From NCBI GenBank assembly GCA_015680685.1, contig MNCI01036747.1, positions 332,515-396,514 on the forward strand: a DNA stretch of 64,000 nucleotides, read 5' to 3'. Made by a program: the position numbers and the translations under genes. Under the pieces are notes generated by a model. It was not told the origin of the DNA. It saw only the letters and a list, made by a program, of their open reading frames with translations, and did not search any database. Positions 59,271-64,000 of the stretch are shown in pieces (within the stretch, counting starts at the first letter, position 1; each line of letters opens with the position of its first letter). The DNA is from Gnetum montanum (Eukaryota; Streptophyta; Gnetopsida; Gnetales; Gnetaceae).

Positions 59271-60589
59271 AAGCCATTCTTGGTTGCTATACTTATTCTA
59301 GAATTGGTGTAGTCTCAATCCCTTATATTGCACATCAAAACAAGACATCACCTGAGGTCTCCAATTTTAATGTTGGGAGAGATCCTATAACAAGTTTTGC
59401 AAAAATGCCAAATGATCAAGACTTTGCACATCTAGATCAATATATCTGCACAATAACCTCTAAGCTAGTTTCTATCAATATAATACTAACTTAACTTAAC
59501 TCTTGAATTTCTAACTCATCTCTCAACCAAAATTTAAGAGGGTCGTGGTTAAACATTGCTCTAGAGGGCTGACTTTCCAAAAGTAATGAAATATTAATAC
59601 TAAACTACTAATATTCTTACCTTTTCCACAACTTTTCCAAACATTTCTTGTAAACAAAATATATTTGGACAAATCCTTAATATCTAACCTATGCTCAAAA
59701 ATTATTTCTATAAATATTATATTTACCTTGGCTTTTTTCTTCATAAGTTAGAGACCTAGGCATATTCTATGAATTTTTATAACTTAAGACCATCTTTAGT
59801 AATATGAATTTAACATCATGTGTCATCTATAATGTACTTTCTATATTTTTATCTCTACCTTTTCAAAAATAATGTTTCCCATCATCAGCAATGTTGCTTC
59901 AACTCTTCTTTCAATTTTGACATCCAACATCAACTCCAATATCGATTCTATTATCAACTTTTGATAGCTTACATTAGATATAATTTTGATGTCTAGGGTC
60001 AGATCTCATCTTTTTAGCATTTTAGCTTTTTAACATCTAGTGTTGATTTTACATTTGACGTTCGACATTAGCTTTTAGATCTATATGTCCATTCTTCTAT
60101 CTAGAAGCTTTTAGAATCTTCCAAAAGATTTTGTTGTTTCACTACATTGTTTTTATGTCATCTATGAGGCATTTTCCATCTATAAATAGGAGAATACCCC
60201 TAAACAAAAAGGGTTTGGCTTTTTGCACATTCAACATTCTCTCTACCTTGACTTTTAGAGACTTACCTAGCATTTGCAACTATCTCTGCAACTCAGTGTA
60301 ATTGACATTCTTACGATTGGTGATTTGGAAATCTCTTTACAAAGATCCTACCTCTCTATAGAATAACCACCCTTGATCTCTTTTTCTTTCCACCTACTCA
60401 TGAATTGTATCTCTTTTTTGTTATCCTTATAACACATGAAGAAAGTGCTCAAAATTAGATTAATGTGTCAATCTAATTTATCCCTTTGCCTTGTCAATTA
60501 TTGAATCTACTATTGTTCCTTCTAGATTTGCATCAAGTGCATGCATTAGAGAAAGAACAAGATAATATAATTTCTCTTTAGATTCCTTT
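59271..60589 (+). repeat. LTR-like promoter region, unassigned
   Basis: Non-coding after copy E. At 59900-60080 there are imperfect repeats of TTGACAT/AACATCAA type. TATAAATAGG follows at 60181, and then a leader-like stretch (AAAAAGGGTTTGGCTTTTTG) typical of transcription from an LTR. By position it could be the 3' LTR of unit IV, but no partner LTR was found. Confidence 0.4.
60181..60188 (+). promoter_or_regulatory. putative TATA box
   Basis: TATAAATA in CCATCTATAAATAGGAG, with a C/A-rich transcription-start-like segment about 30 bases later. Confidence 0.45.
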
Positions 60590-61730
60590 GATCCCTAGTA
60601 CATGTTCCAAAACATCTTTTTGTAGGTTCCTACTTCTCTCTGGACTTTGTTCCTTTCAAATTGTGGTTTGAAGGGTACCACACTCTGTACAAGCTCTAAG
60701 CTCCACTTCAAAGTGATTCAATGTTACAAATCCACTCAAGCCTACAAAAGTCTCAACAAGCTTAGAATGTGGTTTTAAGGATCCCATTACCTTTACAACT
60801 TGAGTTCCACTCTGAAGTGTTGTGGGGCTACACCAACACTTAATCCTACATGATCTTGACAAGCTCAAGAAAGATGCCTTCTTACAAGAAGCACATCAAC
60901 TGCACAGGGAAACAAGGGAATTGCAATCACAAGGAACGAATGCAACTAAGTTCGCTAATCCTTGCACTTTGAGGCATAGCTCACATTAACCAATTACAAT
61001 AGACAAATGATTGTACAATGAGGAACATACAATGATTGCTTGATGATTACATAATGATAATACAAAAGCTTGCACTTTTCCCAATGAAAATGAAGTCTTC
61101 TTATAGCTACTATGTTTCCAAATTCATCTTGGAACTTGTGCAATAGCTAGCTAATGGTCATGAAAGATGTCTTCTTCATGACTAAGACATCTTTGTGCAT
61201 TTAGCCTCTATTCTAGAAAGACATCTTCTTCTGGTGAAAGACATCTTTCTATAACTAGCCTTCATTTTGGGAAGATGTCTTTGTTTGATGAAAGACATCT
61301 TTGTCTAATGAAAGATGTTTGTTGTTTTTTAGAGACATCTTCTTCTATACTACCTACTACAAAGACATCTATAGAATTGGAAAGACGTCTTTCTTGTAGG
61401 GGCCAAAAAAGAAACTGCTTGTTTTGATGTTGGTAGCCTTTGAAAGCCTCCAAAAAAGTCCCCATAGACCTTATAACCTGCTAGACTCCTCAAAATGAGC
61501 CAAAAACACTCCAAACATGCCAAAACATCCAAGAATCATCCTCAACATAAATAGACACATTTTTCTTGAATTCTTCATTTTTGTTCATGCTCCCTTAAGT
61601 CCTTGTGATCCCAAATTTGCTTATGAGTCCTTGAGCCCTTTGCTTTTGCTCTAGTAAACACAACAACCATACAAACATCCTTGTACTTCATTTTCCTTAA
61701 CGTCTTGACATACCAAAATGTCAAAAATAT
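60590..61730 (-). repeat. copia-type LTR, minus strand
   Basis: Reverse complement of the LTR family at 37927-39040 and 43613-44714: same order of the GATGTC array (61395-61160), the AAGAAGACTTCAT-like segment, GGCATCTTTCTTGAGCTTGTC (here 60890-60860) and the CACAACACTTCAGAGTG segment. On -, its upstream flank (61820-61731) also matches the DNA before the 3' LTR at 43613 (CCAAAAAGxGGGAGAAGTAG, then GTTTTGGACATTACCAAAAA). So this is a 3' LTR and the internal part lies to the right. The left limit is uncertain. Confidence 0.75.
61160..61395. promoter_or_regulatory. GATGTC/GACATC array in the minus-strand LTR
   Basis: About ten motifs of the AAAGATGTCTTT / AAAGACATCTTT type, plus one intact AAAGACGTCTTT at about 61383. 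Same array as in the two LTRs of the copia element. Confidence 0.55.
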
Positions 61731-61741
61731 TCCCCTTTTTG
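61731..61741 (-). promoter_or_regulatory. polypurine tract, minus-strand copia element
   Basis: On - AAAAAGGGGA stands immediately before the LTR start. Confidence 0.55.
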
Positions 61742-63940
61742 GTAATGTCCAAAACTTAAGAAAATGGATTAGTTTTTATCACAATATCATAATACATAAG
61801 CTACTTCTCCCCCTTTTTGTACATGACCAAAAAGGATTATGGATATAAACCTATCTCCTAAAGATATATCATAAAAGAGAAACATCATATAATATGCATA
61901 ACTAACATCATATGAAAATCCCATAGAGATAAAAACATTTCAGCTAAGAAAGAATATTAGTTAAAGAGTTCACATCTCTTAGCACTAGTTTCCATGAAGA
62001 GCTACCCCTTATGTGTTTACAAAGCTAAAAATTAACTAATCTAAGCCTTTCAATAGATATTCAAGAGCAAGTAACCTATCTCTAAACCAGTGATACCATG
62101 ATTCTATAATCATCCAATATTCTTTTGAAAGGCTGTGTGTTTAGAAATTATTCTGCATGTGAAAGATAAGCTTGGTAATACTTAATACAATGACTGTGTT
62201 AAAATCAACTAACTATCAAACATTGACACATCCATGGTAATGGTGCCAGTGATAACCAGTAGAGAATTCTAATACTCAACCATACAAGTCATAAGTGTTC
62301 ATGCATGATCAAATCATAATTCATGGATCCATAGTGCCAGTATAGTAGCAAGTTGATGATAAGTTCATAATCATTGTCTTCTCACTCAAAGTTAGCAAAA
62401 GTGCAAAATGTATGGTTTAACTCATAGTAAGGCATATGATGAGATGATGTTGTTTGGCTTTACATATGCTAAGATTAAACAAAGTAAAAATTAATATAAA
62501 TTCTATTAACTAAGAAAAATAAAAATGTAAAGTTATTCTAGCCTATTAGCGATAAGGATCCGATCATGGCTTGTTGTACATGTCCTAGGCTGATGTAATT
62601 ATTACTAGCATTGTCAAGTAACTTTACCATTGAACAAATCAAGTCACTACTAGGTTACCAAACAATTACACTTTACACTCAAAACCACCCATATTAACAA
62701 ACATGGTAATAGTAAATAACATGGGAAACGTAAATGACCAAGTAAATGACATTGAAAAGTAAATCTATTCTATGTGAGATACTACAATGAAGAAGAACAA
62801 TCTTGATGTTTACTATCATTCATGAATTGTATATAGGAACAATCCATTAGAATAAAGATGTCATACATCTGTAATTCACCACACTACAACTAACTATAAC
62901 TTTAAAAAACTAAATTACAAGAATTTTGCTAAAGGTTGACAAAAACTTATGAGTTGACATAATGGTGGACTTGTATTTATGAGCCTGACCATGGTCCACT
63001 ATTGTATCTATGACATCATATATTAAGCTACAATATCATAGTAATTACCATTAAAGGTTTTATCACTAAAATATGTGAACTGAGGTTTGGATCCCCCTTA
63101 TTTATAAGAGGACCAAACCACTTTAACCTTCAAATTAATATAAAGGAAATTGATGGCAAAACCAATGCTAGAAGTCAATTGAACATCAATTTGCTAAAGA
63201 AGATGAAGTCCATGCCAAAAGTGACACTAACTTTGAATGGATCATTGATATTACTTATTGATATACATAAGGTAGAAATTGACGCTAAATATTGATTTGA
63301 CTTCAATTTGACTTTAAACAAACAATTGGCACTAGAATTGATGTGGTACATTAGTTTGGATGTTGATTTCTAGAAAAGTCATGAAAATTTAACTAAAGAA
63401 CCAAATTGACACTAAAATTGAAGGCTCTAATTCTAACATCAATCAAATATTAAAAGGTACAAAAATTACTAAAGAGAAATGATTAATGTGGCCAAATTTG
63501 AAATTAATGCAATGTCAACATCATCATTGATTTGCTCAAGAAAAGCCAAATTAATGTTAAAAATAACAATAATGTTATTTTGATTGTTGATTAGCTAAAG
63601 AAGGATAAACCTATGTAAAACATCAATTCGAACATTGCTTTTAGAGTTAGAGTTGTAAAGGAGATCAAAGTTAGAGTTGACATTAAAGTTTAAGACCAAA
63701 ATTAAAACTAGAACTAATGTTAGAAGTAACACTAAGCATCAATTTCAGCATTGATTATAGAAGATGAGCTAAAATGTGTTTTTCAAAACATATTGGGAAT
63801 GTTAGAAAATTTTGATGAGATGTTGGGCTCCAACACACTACCTAGGAGCAAACAAGAGGTCCCAACAATATGCATATAACATACATACTTAGATTTTGAC
63901 ATGATTCCTAATGAAACCATTTAGCATGGCAATGACATTC
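61742..63940 (-). other. internal DNA of the minus-strand copia element, no gene recognised
   Basis: Only the first 90 bases match the known copia relative (43530-43610). Beyond that I see no coding similarity. The part at 63150-63740 is filled with short imperfect repeats (ATTGACACTAA, GACATTAA, CATCAATTT) resembling in reverse complement those at 59900-60080. It may be another eroded LTR. Confidence 0.35.
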
Positions 63941-63944
63941 ATTT

Positions 63945-64000
63945 GTAGATGATGAGACGCGACCTACATGTGCCGCGATATTGCGTATGCGATATTGCGG
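63945..64000 (+). other. CpG-rich window edge with direct repeat
   Basis: In an otherwise CpG-poor window the last 56 bases hold several CG pairs, and GCGATATTGCG occurs twice, about 14 bases apart. It may be the edge of a different, younger repeat continuing outside the window. Confidence 0.5.

Noticed and set aside
1-64000. Endogenous pararetrovirus or other viral insert
   Set aside because: All reverse transcriptases found are flanked by integrase and belong to LTR elements. No coat or movement protein signature was seen.

Overview
The window looks like an intergenic, transposon-packed stretch of a large plant nuclear genome. It is AT-rich and poor in CpG. It has almost no long open frames, yet it is full of recognisable but decayed LTR-retrotransposon domains (Gag, retropepsin, reverse transcriptase, RNase H, integrase) with plant-type primer-binding sites. 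In-frame stops fall mostly at TAG or TGA where relatives have Gln, Arg or Trp codons, as expected from long-term decay of methylated cytosines. The age and nesting of the elements would suit a gymnosperm, but the sequence does not prove this. I found no intact cellular gene, tRNA, rRNA or CRISPR.

Layout. Unit I (about 1464-9360) is a Gag-protease remnant on the + strand that meets, tail to tail, a multi-exon antisense gene on the - strand (copy A). A second copy of that gene (copy B, - strand, 10640-14222) ends abruptly at element 1, a 5'-truncated Athila-like Ty3/gypsy element (14220-20037) with one LTR. Next come an inverted fragment (copy D, -) and copy C (+) of the same gene. Copy C is interrupted near its 3' end by element 2, a complete Athila-like element (24696-34671) with two 862-bp LTRs and a CTAGT target duplication. 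Copy C resumes at 34677 and meets the Gag-protease remnant of its own unit (unit III) on the - strand (35640-45999). That Gag is split by a copia-type element (37927-44714, duplication GTGAT) that has Gag but no recognisable polymerase. The copia element itself carries a short poly-A-tailed insertion beside an assembly gap. The 5' side of unit III (46000-48139) looks like its LTR and leader. A Tat-type pol with two RNase H domains follows on + (48240-51080). Then comes unit IV, again Gag-protease on + (53990-55650) facing an antisense gene on - (copy E, 56319-59270). The window ends with an LTR-like promoter, a minus-strand copia LTR and largely featureless DNA.

Main observation: three separate loci share one architecture, gag-protease converging on an antisense intron-containing gene, with no room for a polymerase. 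Three of the antisense copies (A, B, C) start with a segment resembling the FCP1/NIF phosphatase fold (HAD superfamily) that lacks the usual late Asp-Asp motif. This looks like a family of non-autonomous retroelements that captured a host-type gene in antisense and spread it with its introns. A second observation is that the copia LTRs contain arrays of GATGTC/GACATC motifs, readable as decayed copies of one GACGTC-centred palindrome.
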